Shown: in pieces, positions 25,568 through 34,099 of the stretch
How the letters are laid out: each line of letters opens with the position of its first letter
How positions within the stretch are numbered: position 1 is the first letter of the stretch
DNA from: Chloroflexota bacterium
GTDB lineage: Bacteria > Chloroflexota > Dehalococcoidia > Lucifugimonadales > UBA2985
Assembly (NCBI GenBank): GCA_028877205.1
Contig: JAPPHY010000007.1
Location: 1 to 64,000 of the forward strand
Direction: 5' to 3'
Length of the DNA: 64,000 bases
Program-made: the position numbers and the translations under genes
The notes under the pieces: generated by a model
Told to the model about the DNA's origin: nothing
Databases searched by the model: none
What the model saw: only the letters and a program-made list of their open reading frames with translations

Positions 25568-25604
25568 CCCGCTCATGCCCTTCGACGTACTCAGGATGAG
25601 CGGG
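25568..25604. repeat. Dispersed palindromic repeat unit
   Basis: CCCGCTCATGCCCTTCGACG followed by TACTCAGGATGAGCGGG: inverted ends CCCGCTCA/TGAGCGGG around a TTCGAC core. Same family as 11562-11721, 29762-29872 and 58999-59037. It lies directly after the folD stop and may form a terminator-like hairpin. Confidence 0.65.
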
Positions 25605-25633
25605 CTGGTGCGGTTGGACGGGCCGTCCACCAC

Positions 25634-25800
25634 TGTCATTCCGAGCGGAGCCGAACGAGAGTGAGGCGCAGTCGAGGAATCTCAGGCGGTAGTGGGTAAT
25701 GGCGTTTCGCCTTTGGCGCCGCGCAGTTCCGAAGTGCGAGGCAAGTGAAATCCGAGCGCTCTGGATTTCTCGACTACGCTTCGCTCCGTTCGAAATGACA
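25634..25800. repeat. MITE-like element with terminal inverted repeats
   Basis: Left end TGTCATTCCGAGCGGAGC with a later CAGTCGAGGAATCTC; right end, as reverse complement, TGTCATTTCGAACGGAGCGA and GTAGTCGAGAAATCC. The inverted ends are about 40 bases each with a few mismatches, around an 80-base centre without a gene. The structure is that of a non-autonomous inverted-repeat element. It fills most of the 340-base gap between folD and the DUF2905 gene. Confidence 0.7.
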
Positions 25801-25901
25801 ATGGGATACGGACGCCTGCACGTTGACCCCTTCAGGTGGTTTGGCAAGTTCATCACCAATAGGCAAGTGAGCCGCAATTGCAGCGAAGGGATGCGAATGG
25901 C

Positions 25902-26135
25902 ATGACCGGACTGGACTCACTGGGAAGGCTGCTGGTACTGACGGGAGGCGTGCTCGTCCTCCTGGGGATTCTGCTGGTGCTTGCCCCCAAGCTGCCGTTC
26001 CTACCGCGACTTCCGGGCGACCTGGTGCTGCGCAGGGGCGAACTCACGATATACCTCCCCATCGCGACTATGCTCCTCGTCAGCCTGGGCTTGACGATCC
26101 TCCTGAACGCCATCGTGCGGCTGTTCCGGGGCTGA
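25902..26135 (+). CDS. DUF2905 family small membrane protein
   Basis: 77 aa from ATG at 25902 with AAGGG upstream. Two hydrophobic helices (LLVLTGGVLVLLGILLVLAP and YLPIATMLLVSLGLTILLN) frame LPRLPGDLVLRRGELTIYLP, the DUF2905 signature. Function unknown; the family is often found next to queA or ruvB, and here queA follows after only 4 bases, so both are one transcript. Confidence 0.9.
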   Translation: MTGLDSLGRLLVLTGGVLVLLGILLVLAPKLPFLPRLPGDLVLRRGELTIYLPIATMLLVSLGLTILLNAIVRLFRG

Positions 26136-26139
26136 CGCC

Positions 26140-27186
26140 ATGCGCACCGGCGACTTCGACTACCACCTGCCGCGTGAGCTCATCGCGCAGACGCCGATGG
26201 AGCCTCGCGACCACTCCCGCCTCATGACGCTGGACCGCCGTACCGGCGAGACCGAGCACCGCCGCTTCTACGAGATCGGCCGGTACCTGCAGCCGGGCGA
26301 CTTGCTGGTGCTCAACGACAGCCGCGTGATTCCGGCCCGGCTTCGCGGCCGTAGGCTCGGCTCCGGCGGCGCCATCGAGCTTCTCCTGCTGCACCGCGAA
26401 GGCGAGGGAACATGGCGTGCGCTGGTGCGCCCCGGCCGCCGGCTCAGGCCGGGTGCACAATTCGAGGTGGACGGCGTGGCGGGCGAGGTGCTCGCGGACG
26501 CGGACGGCGGCGCGCGGATTATCAGGCTATCCGACGAGAGCGTAATCGGGCGCGCGGGTGAGATGCCGCTGCCTCCCTATATTGCAACGCCACTCGCAGA
26601 CCCGGAGCGCTACCAGACCGTGTACGCCAGGGCGGAGGGCAGCGCGGCCGCACCTACGGCCGGGCTTCACTTCACGCCTCAACTGCTGGAGTCGCTGGCG
26701 AGCGACGGCGTGCGCTTCGCGCATGTGACGCTTCACGTGGGGCTGGACACCTTCCGGCCGGTGCAGTCGGAGGAGCCGGAGAAGCACAAGCTTCACACGG
26801 AGTGGTTCGAGGTGAGTGAGGATGCTGCGCGCGAGGTGAGCCTGGCCCGCGCGGAGGGACGTCGCGTGATTGCAGTCGGCACCACCAGCGTACGCGTGCT
26901 GGAGCAGGCAGCCCTCCTCTCGCAGTACGACGGAGTGGACACGCTGTCGCCGGTGTCCGGCTGGGCCGACCTGTTCATCCTCCCGGGGCATCGCTTCCTG
27001 CTGGTCGACGGCCTGATCACCAACTTCCACCTGCCGCGCTCGACGCTGCTCATGCTGGTGAGCGCGTTCGCCTCGGCGAACGGAGAGCCGGACGCAGGGC
27101 GGAGGCTGGTGCTTTCGGCATATCGAGAGGCCATCGAGCGCGGCTACCGGCTGTTCAGCTTTGGGGATTGCATGATGATTCACTAG
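26140..27186 (+). CDS. queA: tRNA preQ1(34) S-adenosylmethionine ribosyltransferase-isomerase
   Basis: 348 aa. Transfers and isomerises the ribosyl group of SAM onto preQ1-tRNA in queuosine synthesis. Visible are DFDYHLPRELIAQTPMEPRD, HRRFYEIGRYLQPGDLLVLN, RVIPARLRGRR, PTAGLHFTPQLLE, HTEWFEVS and LITNFHLPRSTLLMLVSAFA. It follows the DUF2905 gene with a 4-base gap. No tgt or queG gene is in the window. Confidence 0.97.
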   Translation: MRTGDFDYHLPRELIAQTPMEPRDHSRLMTLDRRTGETEHRRFYEIGRYLQPGDLLVLNDSRVIPARLRGRRLGSGGAIELLLLHREGEGTWRALVRPGRRLRPGAQFEVDGVAGEVLADADGGARIIRLSDESVIGRAGEMPLPPYIATPLADPERYQTVYARAEGSAAAPTAGLHFTPQLLESLASDGVRFAHVTLHVGLDTFRPVQSEEPEKHKLHTEWFEVSEDAAREVSLARAEGRRVIAVGTTSVRVLEQAALLSQYDGVDTLSPVSGWADLFILPGHRFLLVDGLITNFHLPRSTLLMLVSAFASANGEPDAGRRLVLSAYREAIERGYRLFSFGDCMMIH

Positions 27187-27253
27187 TGGTATCATAGTTT
27201 CGGCCCGCTCTGCTGAAAGGGTAGGGGTCTATCCCAAGAACGAGGAGGGAACG

Positions 27254-28018
27254 ATGTGGAATTCCATGCAGACGGATAGCTTTGTTGGACAGACCAGCGA
27301 AGTCGTCACCATCAAGGGCTACAACGGCGACGACGTGCAGGCGTACGTGTCAAAGCCGGAGGGCAATGGGCCATTTCCGGGCGTCGTCCTGGCACACCAC
27401 ATGCCCGGTTGGGACGAGTTCTACCGCGAGACGGCGCGACGGTTCGCCGACCACGGCTACCTTGCAATCAGCCCGAACCTTTACAGCCGATTTGGCGACG
27501 GCGATCCGCCCGACGTGGCGGCCAAGGTGAGGAGCGAGGGCGGCGTGCCCGACGACCACGTTATGGCCGACCTTGAAGCTGCGTTGCAGTACCTCAAGGC
27601 CCTGCCCAGCTCCAACGGCAAGGCGGCCGTCATGGGCCACTGCTCGGGAGGGCGGCACTCCTACCTGGCGGCATGCCGGGTGCAGGGCTTCGACGCCATC
27701 GTCGACTGCTGGGGCGGCAACGTCATTCAGGCAGCCGATCGCCTGACCGCTGCGCAGCCGGTGTCCCCGATCGAGTACACCGCCGACCTTTCGTGCCCCA
27801 TTCTGGGCATCTTCGGCAATGAGGACCAGAGCCCCACGGCGGAGCAGGTCGACCAGCACGAGGAGGAGCTCAAGAAGCACGGCAAGGAGTACGAGTTCCA
27901 CCGCTACGACGGCGCCGGACACGGCTTCTGGTACTACGACCGGCCGGCATACCGGCAGGAGCAGGCTATGGACTCGTGGAACAAGACGTTCGAGTTCCTG
28001 GCCAAGCATCTGTCCTAG
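27254..28018 (+). CDS. Dienelactone hydrolase family protein
   Basis: 254 aa, GGAGGG ribosome-binding site before ATG. Alpha/beta hydrolase of the DLH family: GVVLAHHMPGWDEFYRETAR near the oxyanion region, nucleophile Cys in VMGHCSGGRHSYL (GxCxG), Asp in GIFGNEDQSPT and His in YDGAGHGFWYYDRPAYR. A cysteine nucleophile is typical of true dienelactone hydrolases. The physiological lactone is not indicated by the context; the gene forms a pair with the small DUF6295-like gene downstream. Confidence 0.9.
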   Translation: MWNSMQTDSFVGQTSEVVTIKGYNGDDVQAYVSKPEGNGPFPGVVLAHHMPGWDEFYRETARRFADHGYLAISPNLYSRFGDGDPPDVAAKVRSEGGVPDDHVMADLEAALQYLKALPSSNGKAAVMGHCSGGRHSYLAACRVQGFDAIVDCWGGNVIQAADRLTAAQPVSPIEYTADLSCPILGIFGNEDQSPTAEQVDQHEEELKKHGKEYEFHRYDGAGHGFWYYDRPAYRQEQAMDSWNKTFEFLAKHLS

Positions 28019-28042
28019 AACCGGTGCAGGGAGGAGTGCGAT

Positions 28043-28315
28043 ATGTGCACCATGATTGTCGAGAAGGCTGCCGTAACCGGCAGCGGCAGGGGCCCCAAGG
28101 GCTGGTTCGAGCTGAAGGAGGCCAACGTCTCCTTCGACCACCCGCAGAATGCGCAGCTTGACCACGCGCTGAACATCGACTTCGTGAACCACGAGCTCGG
28201 CCTCGACAAGAGGGTGGCTGTGGAGATGTCGGCGGACTCGGCGCGGAGGCTCATTGTAGCGATCGAGGAGGCGCTGCGGCGCGGCGAGGAAGAGGAGGGG
28301 CTGGACACGCGCTAG
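28043..28315 (+). CDS. DUF6295-like small protein
   Basis: 90 aa. Starts MCTMIVEKAAVTGSGRGPKG, then WFELKEANVSFDHPQN and HALNIDFVNHELG, which fit the DUF6295 family as I recall it; the family has no defined function. It lies 24 bases after the hydrolase gene and is followed by a strong terminator, so the two genes form one unit. Confidence 0.75.
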   Translation: MCTMIVEKAAVTGSGRGPKGWFELKEANVSFDHPQNAQLDHALNIDFVNHELGLDKRVAVEMSADSARRLIVAIEEALRRGEEEEGLDTR

Positions 28316-28338
28316 GCAGCGCAACGTGATGTGAGTGT

Positions 28339-28371
28339 GAAGGGCCGGGAGCGCAGCACTCTCGGCCCTTC
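28339..28371 (+). terminator. Terminator after the hydrolase/DUF6295 unit
   Basis: Long GC-rich stem: GAAGGGCCGGGAG pairs with CTCTCGGCCCTTC around a 7-base loop, with one G-T pair. It stands 23 bases after the stop codon. The U-tract is weak (GTTCATC). Confidence 0.7.
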
Positions 28372-28434
28372 GTTCATCACAGAGACACAAGAACAGGCGC
28401 GTCCCAAGAGTACACCCGATGAGGAGTGGGAGAA

Positions 28435-28830
28435 TTGAGTATCGATCAGCTAGCCTACTACCAGCACAAACTCGAATACGAGATGGACTCCGCGGACCTG
28501 TGCGAGGCTCTGGAGAAGGGCGAGCCGGTTGTTGTCGTGGATGGCCGTGCCGCCGATGCCCACGCCAGAGAGCACATCCCCGGCTCCATTAGCCTGCCGC
28601 ATAGGGACATCAGCTTCAACAGCACCGAGTCTCTGGACAGGTCGAAACTCTACGTCTGCTACTGCGACGGCATCGGGTGCAACGCGTCCACCAAGACGGC
28701 CCTGAAGCTGCTAACGCTAGGCTTCCAGGTGCGTGAACTCATCGGCGGACTCGATTGGTGGAAGCGCGATGGCCACGCCACTCACGGGGAGGAAGCGCTC
28801 GCGGCCGCGGGGGTCAAGTGCAGCTGCTAG
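28435..28830 (+). CDS. Rhodanese-like domain protein
   Basis: 131 aa from a TTG with GAGGAG eight bases upstream; a GTG at 28426 is too close to that site. Single rhodanese domain: VVVVDGRAADAHAREHIPGS then ISLPHR, active-site loop YVCYCDGIGCNAST with the catalytic Cys, and LTLGFQVRELIGGLDWWKRD. The C-terminus ends in a CSC motif. Probable sulfurtransferase or thiol carrier with unknown partner. Its stop overlaps the htpX stop on the other strand. Confidence 0.9.
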   Translation: MSIDQLAYYQHKLEYEMDSADLCEALEKGEPVVVVDGRAADAHAREHIPGSISLPHRDISFNSTESLDRSKLYVCYCDGIGCNASTKTALKLLTLGFQVRELIGGLDWWKRDGHATHGEEALAAAGVKCSC

Positions 28831-29678
28831 CTTCGCATCTGGCGCAGCCGCGCAACTCGCTCCCGTATGGGAGGGTGCGTGGAGAACATTGAGGCGGAGA
28901 AACCGCTCAGTGGATTAACAATGAACAGGTGCGAGACCGCCTCGTTCGTCTTCATCGGCCGGCGGTGCGAACCTGCCTCCAGCTTCTCCAGCGCGTTTGC
29001 AAGCGCCCACGGATTGCGGCAGTTGTGCGCTCCCGTCGCGTCAGCCTGGTACTCCCGTGCGCGCGATATGGCCGACCGCACGAGCATGGCCGCGAGCGGC
29101 AGGAGGATGGCGACCACCAGCATACCTATCAGCCCGATGAACGCTCCGTTGCCGCCACCACCGCCGCGCCTCATGCCGCCGAAGAACATTGAGAAGCGTG
29201 CGATCATCGCCATAAAGGTGATGGCGCCGGCGACGGAGGCTGCGACGGTCATGATGAGTGTGTCGCGGTTGCCGACGTGCGCCATCTCGTGTGCCATGAC
29301 GGCGGCCAGCTCGTCGCGGTTGAGGATGCGCATGATGCCGGTGGTCGCCGCCACGGCCGCCTTCTGCGGGCTTCTGCCCGTGGCGAACGCGTTGGGCGAG
29401 TCGTTCTGGATCAGATAGACGCGTGGCTTGGGAAGCCCGCTCAGCATCGCCTGCTCCTCCACGATGGAGTGGAGAACGGGAGCATCCTGCGCCGTCACCT
29501 CACTCGCGCCCGCCATCTTGAGCGCGAGCTTGTCGCTGTGCCAGTAGGCCATGAAGTTCATGCCCAGCGAGAGGACCAGGGCGATGGTCATGCCAGTTGG
29601 GCCTCCCAGGAAGTAGCCCGCCATCACCAGCAGCGACGACATGACTATCAGCAGGAACCCTGTTTTGAGCGTGTTCAC
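28827..29678 (-). CDS. htpX: Zinc metalloprotease HtpX
   Basis: 283 aa. Membrane-bound M48 protease for quality control of membrane proteins. Two N-terminal membrane helices, MKMAGASEVTAQDAPVLHSI-type region preceding LPKPRVYLIQNDSPNAFATG, zinc motif VMAHEMAHVGNRDT (HExxH), two further helices, and the third ligand Glu in ISRAREYQADATGA. It ends STHPPIRERVARLRQM as usual. Convergent with the rhodanese gene; single gene. Confidence 0.96.
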   Translation of the reverse strand: MNTLKTGFLLIVMSSLLVMAGYFLGGPTGMTIALVLSLGMNFMAYWHSDKLALKMAGASEVTAQDAPVLHSIVEEQAMLSGLPKPRVYLIQNDSPNAFATGRSPQKAAVAATTGIMRILNRDELAAVMAHEMAHVGNRDTLIMTVAASVAGAITFMAMIARFSMFFGGMRRGGGGGNGAFIGLIGMLVVAILLPLAAMLVRSAISRAREYQADATGAHNCRNPWALANALEKLEAGSHRRPMKTNEAVSHLFIVNPLSGFSASMFSTHPPIRERVARLRQMRS

Positions 29679-29761
29679 TCGGTCTCCTTAGACGCAGATG
29701 TTAGCGGCCGCGGCTGCTAGCGGCCACCAGTCCATTATACCATTGCGAGGGGAGGACGCCG

Positions 29762-29872
29762 CCCGCTCAAGTGGTTCGACAAACTCACCATGAGCGGGTA
29801 GATCGCCAGTCCGCTCACCCCCGCATCGAGTGCAGGGCAGGCTCTGAGCAATCTCGAAGGGCGTGAGCGAGC
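29762..29872. repeat. Dispersed repeat, long form
   Basis: Starts CCCGCTCAAGTGGTTCGACA, continues with CTCACCATGAGCGGG, CCCCCGCATCGAG and CTCGAAGGGCGTGAGCG. It matches the long unit at 11611-11721 over nearly its whole length with substitutions. It fills the gap between htpX and tatA; no gene is present. Confidence 0.7.
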
Positions 29873-29880
29873 AATGCCTC

Positions 29881-29924
29881 AACAAACACCAAGGCCGGGG
29901 GCCCTCTCGGAGCCTCCGGCCCTT
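29881..29924 (-). terminator. Terminator of tatA
   Basis: Minus-strand stem AAGGGCCGGAGGC with GCCCCCGGCCTT (29891-29924), followed by GGTGTTTGTT. It starts 25 bases after the tatA stop and fits an intrinsic terminator with a modest U-tract. Confidence 0.7.
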
Positions 29925-29948
29925 ACGTGCGAATCGTCTGCGCGGCGC

Positions 29949-30173
29949 CTATGAAGCCTTCGGCCTGCGCCTCCGCCTGCTCGTCGACGGCTTGGGTGCG
30001 GGCTCCGGCTCCGGTTCCGGCTTCTGCTCCAGCTCGCCGGACTGTCCCCTGCGGAACTCACGGATGCCCTTACCCATCGCGCCGCCTATCTCTCCCAGCC
30101 GTCCCACACCAAAGATGATGAGGATGATGACCAGGATGATTATCAGCTCCGTGGGTCCAAGTCTCAGTGGCAT
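29949..30173 (-). CDS. tatA: Sec-independent protein translocase TatA
   Basis: 74 aa. One N-terminal helix ([20 protein letters not shown]), the [19 protein letters not shown] amphipathic helix with the FG hinge, then a Glu/Pro-rich tail ending in an Arg-rich cluster. Polar N-terminal helix residue is Glu in the usual place. It would form the pore with tatC at 10438-11205. Monocistronic with its own terminator. Confidence 0.95.
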   Translation of the reverse strand: MPLRLGPTELIIILVIILIIFGVGRLGEIGGAMGKGIREFRRGQSGELEQKPEPEPEPAPKPSTSRRRRRPKAS

Positions 30174-30261
30174 GTGAAGTTTACCTCCTGGCAGGCTTCC
30201 TGCCTGTGGGCGAAATGATAGCCCGCATCGCCCGCGCAGTCAATACGTGGCGCATCGACGC

Positions 30262-31950
30262 CTACCCGGTCACGGCCCCCTCCGATGCCGACGACACCAG
30301 CTTGGCGTACTTGGCCAGCGCGCCCGTCGTGTGCGAGGACACCGGCGCGACTCTCTCGCGCAGCCTTGCCTGCAGATCTTCGTCGGTGAGCGCCACCTCC
30401 AGCTTTCGGTTGGGGATGTCCATCGTGATCATGTCGCCGTCACGCAGCGCCGCGATTGGCCCGCCCACGGCCGCCTCGGGCGCGATGTGGCCCACCATAG
30501 GCCCGCGTGTGGCGCCGGAGAAGCGTCCGTCGGTGATGAGCGCAACGTCGTCGCCGAGACCCTGGCCCACGATGGCGGCCGTCACTGCCAGCATCTCGCG
30601 CATGCCTGGCCCGCCCTTGGGCCCTTCGTAGCGTATCACCACCACGTCGCCGGCCTTGATCTCGCTGCGCCGGACCGCCTCGAACGCGTCCTGCTCACGG
30701 TCGAACACCCTGGCAGGCCCGTTGTGGTAGCTCATTGCATGTCCCGCAATCTTGATGACGCCGCCCTCCGGCGCCAGGTTTCCCTTCAGGATGACCAGCG
30801 AGCCGGTGTCGCTCAGCGGCGAGGACACGGGGAACACCACCTTCTGCTCGTGGTTCTCCTCCACTCCTTCCAGGTTCTCGCGCAGCGTCTTGCCTGTGAC
30901 GGTCATGGTGTCGCCGTGCATCAGGCCGGCGTCCAGCAGCCGCTTCATCACCTGCGAGAGACCGCCCGCCTGGTCGAGGTCTGCCATGACGTACTTGCCG
31001 CCGGGACGCATGTCCGCGATGTACGGCGTCTGGCGGCTGATGTAGTCGAAGTCGTCGATGTCCAGCTCAACCTCCGCCTCGCGGCTGATGGCGAGCAGGT
31101 GGAGGACGGCGTTCGTGGAGCCCCCAATCGCCGACACGACGGCGATGGCGTTCTCGAATGCCTTGCGCGTGAGTATGTCCCGGGGTGTGATGCCCATCTC
31201 CAGCATGCGCAGCACGGCCTCGCCGGACTGCTGGCACTCCTCGGGCTTGCGCGTGTCCACGGCCGGGATCGACGCATCGCCCGGAAGCGCCATTCCCAGG
31301 GCCTCGATGGCAGAGGACATGGTGTTTGCGGTGAAGAAGCCGGCGCACGACCCCTCGCCGGGGCAGGCTACGCGCTCCAGCTCGTCGAGCTCGGCGTCCG
31401 ACATGGCGCCGCGTGAGTGGGCGCCCACGGCCTCGAACACGTCCTGGATGTTGACGTCGCGGCCCTGGAAGCGGCCGGGCATGATGGTGCCCCCGTAGAC
31501 GAACACGGAGGGGATGTTCAGGCGCGCCATTGCCATTAGGCATCCGGGCATGTTCTTGTCGCAGCCTGCAACCGCTACCAGGCCGTCGAACCACTCGGCC
31601 ATCGACACTAGCTCGATGGAGTCGGCGATGACCTCTCGGCTGACGAGCGACGCCTTCATGCCCTCCGTACCCATCGAGATGCCGTCGCTGACGGTGATGG
31701 TGCCGAACTCGAACGGCGTGCCGCGCGCCACGCGCACGCCCTGCTTGACGCGAGTGGTCAGGCGGCTGAGGTGCACGTTGCACGGCGTGACGTCGCTCGC
31801 GAGGTTGGCGACACCGATGAACGGGCTGTGGAGCGCCGCGTCATCGAGGCCGGTGGCGCGGAGCATGGCGCGTGCGGGCGTGCGCGCCGGCCCCGTGGTG
31901 ATCTCGCGGCTTCTGTGCTTGAGGTTGGTGGGACCCGGTCTGTCCTGCAT
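30262..31950 (-). CDS. ilvD: Dihydroxy-acid dehydratase
   Basis: 562 aa. Fe-S dehydratase of valine and isoleucine synthesis. The cluster cysteines lie in [21 protein letters not shown] and [27 protein letters not shown] and [20 protein letters not shown] are also characteristic. No other ilv gene is adjacent. The HNH gene of the Septu-like pair ends just 20 bases upstream of its start, so read-through from that pair is possible. Confidence 0.97.
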   Translation of the reverse strand: MQDRPGPTNLKHRSREITTGPARTPARAMLRATGLDDAALHSPFIGVANLASDVTPCNVHLSRLTTRVKQGVRVARGTPFEFGTITVSDGISMGTEGMKASLVSREVIADSIELVSMAEWFDGLVAVAGCDKNMPGCLMAMARLNIPSVFVYGGTIMPGRFQGRDVNIQDVFEAVGAHSRGAMSDAELDELERVACPGEGSCAGFFTANTMSSAIEALGMALPGDASIPAVDTRKPEECQQSGEAVLRMLEMGITPRDILTRKAFENAIAVVSAIGGSTNAVLHLLAISREAEVELDIDDFDYISRQTPYIADMRPGGKYVMADLDQAGGLSQVMKRLLDAGLMHGDTMTVTGKTLRENLEGVEENHEQKVVFPVSSPLSDTGSLVILKGNLAPEGGVIKIAGHAMSYHNGPARVFDREQDAFEAVRRSEIKAGDVVVIRYEGPKGGPGMREMLAVTAAIVGQGLGDDVALITDGRFSGATRGPMVGHIAPEAAVGGPIAALRDGDMITMDIPNRKLEVALTDEDLQARLRERVAPVSSHTTGALAKYAKLVSSASEGAVTG

Positions 31951-31969
31951 GGCGCCTCCTAACTTTGCT

Positions 31970-32635
31970 CTACCTGAGGAGATCGGTCAGTTGCTCTACA
32001 ACCATCCTGGTCACCCCGGCATACTCAGCGGTCTGTTCGGTGAACACGGCGGCGAAGTCCTGTCGGTCGCCAATCGGCAGTGCCGACAAGTCTTCGACGA
32101 ATCTCCTCGTATGACGATGCCGATAGTATCGCACGTCAACCGCGTTTAGGCCAAGGTCATCGATGGTGCGCAAGGCATTTTGGCGGGCGACTCCCACTAG
32201 GCCGGTTCTTGGCACAATATCCCCAGTTAGCAGGTCGTAGTCGAAGTGACGCTCCGGGCGTTCCTCGGCGGCGTCAGCGCAGGGGTCGACATAGCCTTGC
32301 TCCGGCCATCCGTCATCCTTGTTGTCGTTGCACCGCCGGCAGCTGTAGACCCAGTTCGACCAGGCGTAGGCCAGTGCCGGGAACCTGCGAAGCGGCCGAA
32401 AGTGGTCTACCGTAGGTGAGCGCTCAGGGGAGTCGAAAGTGGTGTCGCACCGACGCTCGCAGTACCAGCAGATGTCGCCGGTACGCTCACCCAACTGAGG
32501 CCGAAACTCCCGCCAATGATAGTCCTCAGGCCTCGCTCCAACACTGTTCTCGAAATAGTCTATCCAACCCTGTGTGAACTGCCTTGCATACCCGACAACC
32601 CCGGCAGGCTCCGGTCCCCTGTCAATCCACTTCAC
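31970..32635 (-). CDS. HNH endonuclease, PtuB-like
   Basis: 221 aa. HNH nuclease of the TIGR02646/PtuB type: [15 protein letters not shown] supplies the first Cxx[15 protein letters not shown] the catalytic DH, and [20 protein letters not shown] the second CxxC and the N/K end. It follows the AAA ATPase gene after 5 bases. In Septu systems an ATPase (PtuA) activates an HNH nuclease (PtuB) that cuts nucleic acid during phage infection. Order and domains match Septu; the assignment is by architecture, not by alignment. Confidence 0.8.
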   Translation of the reverse strand: MKWIDRGPEPAGVVGYARQFTQGWIDYFENSVGARPEDYHWREFRPQLGERTGDICWYCERRCDTTFDSPERSPTVDHFRPLRRFPALAYAWSNWVYSCRRCNDNKDDGWPEQGYVDPCADAAEERPERHFDYDLLTGDIVPRTGLVGVARQNALRTIDDLGLNAVDVRYYRHRHTRRFVEDLSALPIGDRQDFAAVFTEQTAEYAGVTRMVVEQLTDLLR

Positions 32636-32640
32636 GCAGC

Positions 32641-33978
32641 CTAGTCTCCGTCCTGGGTTGGCCCGGACTGGCGGGAGAGCAGAAAGCGCTCCATCAGGTC
32701 CGCATAGCGCTCCCGCTGAGCACCGATCTGCCCTTCCTTGGTCAGCAGGTCTTCGTTGACCTGGCGGCGCAGTTCGGCTAGCTCCGACTCTTCCTCAGCG
32801 GTCAACGACTCCTTTTCCCTGAGCTGCCGCAGCCGGTTGGCCCTGTCGACGGTGAGCTGGTCCGTGGGCTCCTCCACGTCCATCATGTTGCGCAGAATCT
32901 CGTCCGCTGTCCATCCCACGATGTCCTCTGGGTTGGTGGTGTGCGGCTCATCGCGACTGAGACGGTGCACCTGCCCTACCTCTAGGCCAGCGACGACGAA
33001 AGGCGAGTGCGTGGTTGCGAATATCTGAAGCCCCACGAAGTTCCTCAGAAGTTTAGGGATAACGCGCCGCTGCCAGGTGGGATGCAGGTGGTTTTCGATC
33101 TCGTCTATTAGCAGAATAGCAGGTCTTTCTGTCACGCTATACATGATACTCTCAGATTCGTAGCGCAGCCACATCCTAAGAGCTAGGGCGTAAACCCAGA
33201 GGAGTGTCCCCTGGCTTCCAGAACTCAAGGCTCCGGCATACAGTGGCCTGGGTCTGTCATAGAACTGATCCGTAGTTTCTATGCCCATCCCATGGTGGAC
33301 AGATCTTCCCTTGTTGAGTGTCTCATACCGGTCGACGTACGAACTCGGGTATTCATCACTTATCACCTCAGAGCAAATGCTCTGGGCGCAGCTATGCGCT
33401 ACTTCCAAAGTGTACCTGAAGCTGTTCTGCTGAGCTATATCCCCAGCCATCTGCTTTTGAAGTCGCTCTATCACCGGCTCAACATACCTGCCGTCAAAAA
33501 CGCCGCTTTCCGTGTCAAACAGGCGGTTCAATAGGTCATCAGTTCTGACATCCTCCAATTCCTCGATGCGTTGATCAAAAACGTTCGGCTCGAAGACTCG
33601 TTGGGTTGCAAGACTGAGCCGCGTCGCGGGTACGTACAGGAAAGGCACTCCTCCCCAGTTGGTGTTCCCAGCCTCGTCTCGCGGCCAATCATTGCTAGCC
33701 TGCATACCGAACGATAGAACCTGACCGGGGTTCACATAGTTCACTGCGTCAGTATACTCAATCCAACCCTCTCTGCTTGAGATGCCTTTGGACGGAAATC
33801 CGGAGTCTGGCGACTCACTCAATGCCATTGAGTGCAGTTTCTTGATCGCCCGCAATACCGTGCTCTTGCCGGTTGCGTTTGGGCCGATGAACAAGTTCAC
33901 TTGCCTATTGAGATCGAATTCATCTTCGTAGTCTGTCAACGGAGGCAGGTTCGAGAACTCTAGCTTAGTTATATGCAT
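32641..33978 (-). CDS. AAA ATPase, PtuA-like
   Basis: 445 aa. RecF/OLD-like ABC-type ATPase: starts MHITKLEFSNLPPL, Walker A GPNATGKSTVLRAI, signature ALSSGSQGTLLWVYAL, Walker B AILLIDEIENHLHP, and H-loop IFATTHSPFVVAG. The C-terminal region (residues about 355-445) is a charged helix without nuclease motif; no TOPRIM acidic signature is visible, which favours PtuA over OLD nucleases. First gene of the pair with the HNH nuclease; lower GC than the flanking ilvD and uspA, consistent with transfer. Confidence 0.82.
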   Translation of the reverse strand: MHITKLEFSNLPPLTDYEDEFDLNRQVNLFIGPNATGKSTVLRAIKKLHSMALSESPDSGFPSKGISSREGWIEYTDAVNYVNPGQVLSFGMQASNDWPRDEAGNTNWGGVPFLYVPATRLSLATQRVFEPNVFDQRIEELEDVRTDDLLNRLFDTESGVFDGRYVEPVIERLQKQMAGDIAQQNSFRYTLEVAHSCAQSICSEVISDEYPSSYVDRYETLNKGRSVHHGMGIETTDQFYDRPRPLYAGALSSGSQGTLLWVYALALRMWLRYESESIMYSVTERPAILLIDEIENHLHPTWQRRVIPKLLRNFVGLQIFATTHSPFVVAGLEVGQVHRLSRDEPHTTNPEDIVGWTADEILRNMMDVEEPTDQLTVDRANRLRQLREKESLTAEEESELAELRRQVNEDLLTKEGQIGAQRERYADLMERFLLSRQSGPTQDGD

Positions 33979-34055
33979 GGCGGTAACTCCGTAAAATACC
34001 CAGTCCCCAAATCATACCACACGCAAACTCACGCCTGGGCCCCGCGGCAATGCGG

Positions 34056-34061
34056 TATAAT
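34056..34061 (+). promoter_or_regulatory. -10 box upstream of the universal stress gene
   Basis: Perfect TATAAT 38 bases before the uspA start. No good -35 is seen at the right distance, so the call is tentative. A TATGAT on the other strand near 34011-34016 could serve the ATPase gene. Confidence 0.4.
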
Positions 34062-34099
34062 GAAGGTGGAACTCACACCACACCCGACAGGAGCTACCC

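Noticed and set aside
24582-25877. 431-codon minus-strand frame over folD and the MITE-like element
   Set aside because: Runs through inverted repeats and antisense to folD; not protein-like.
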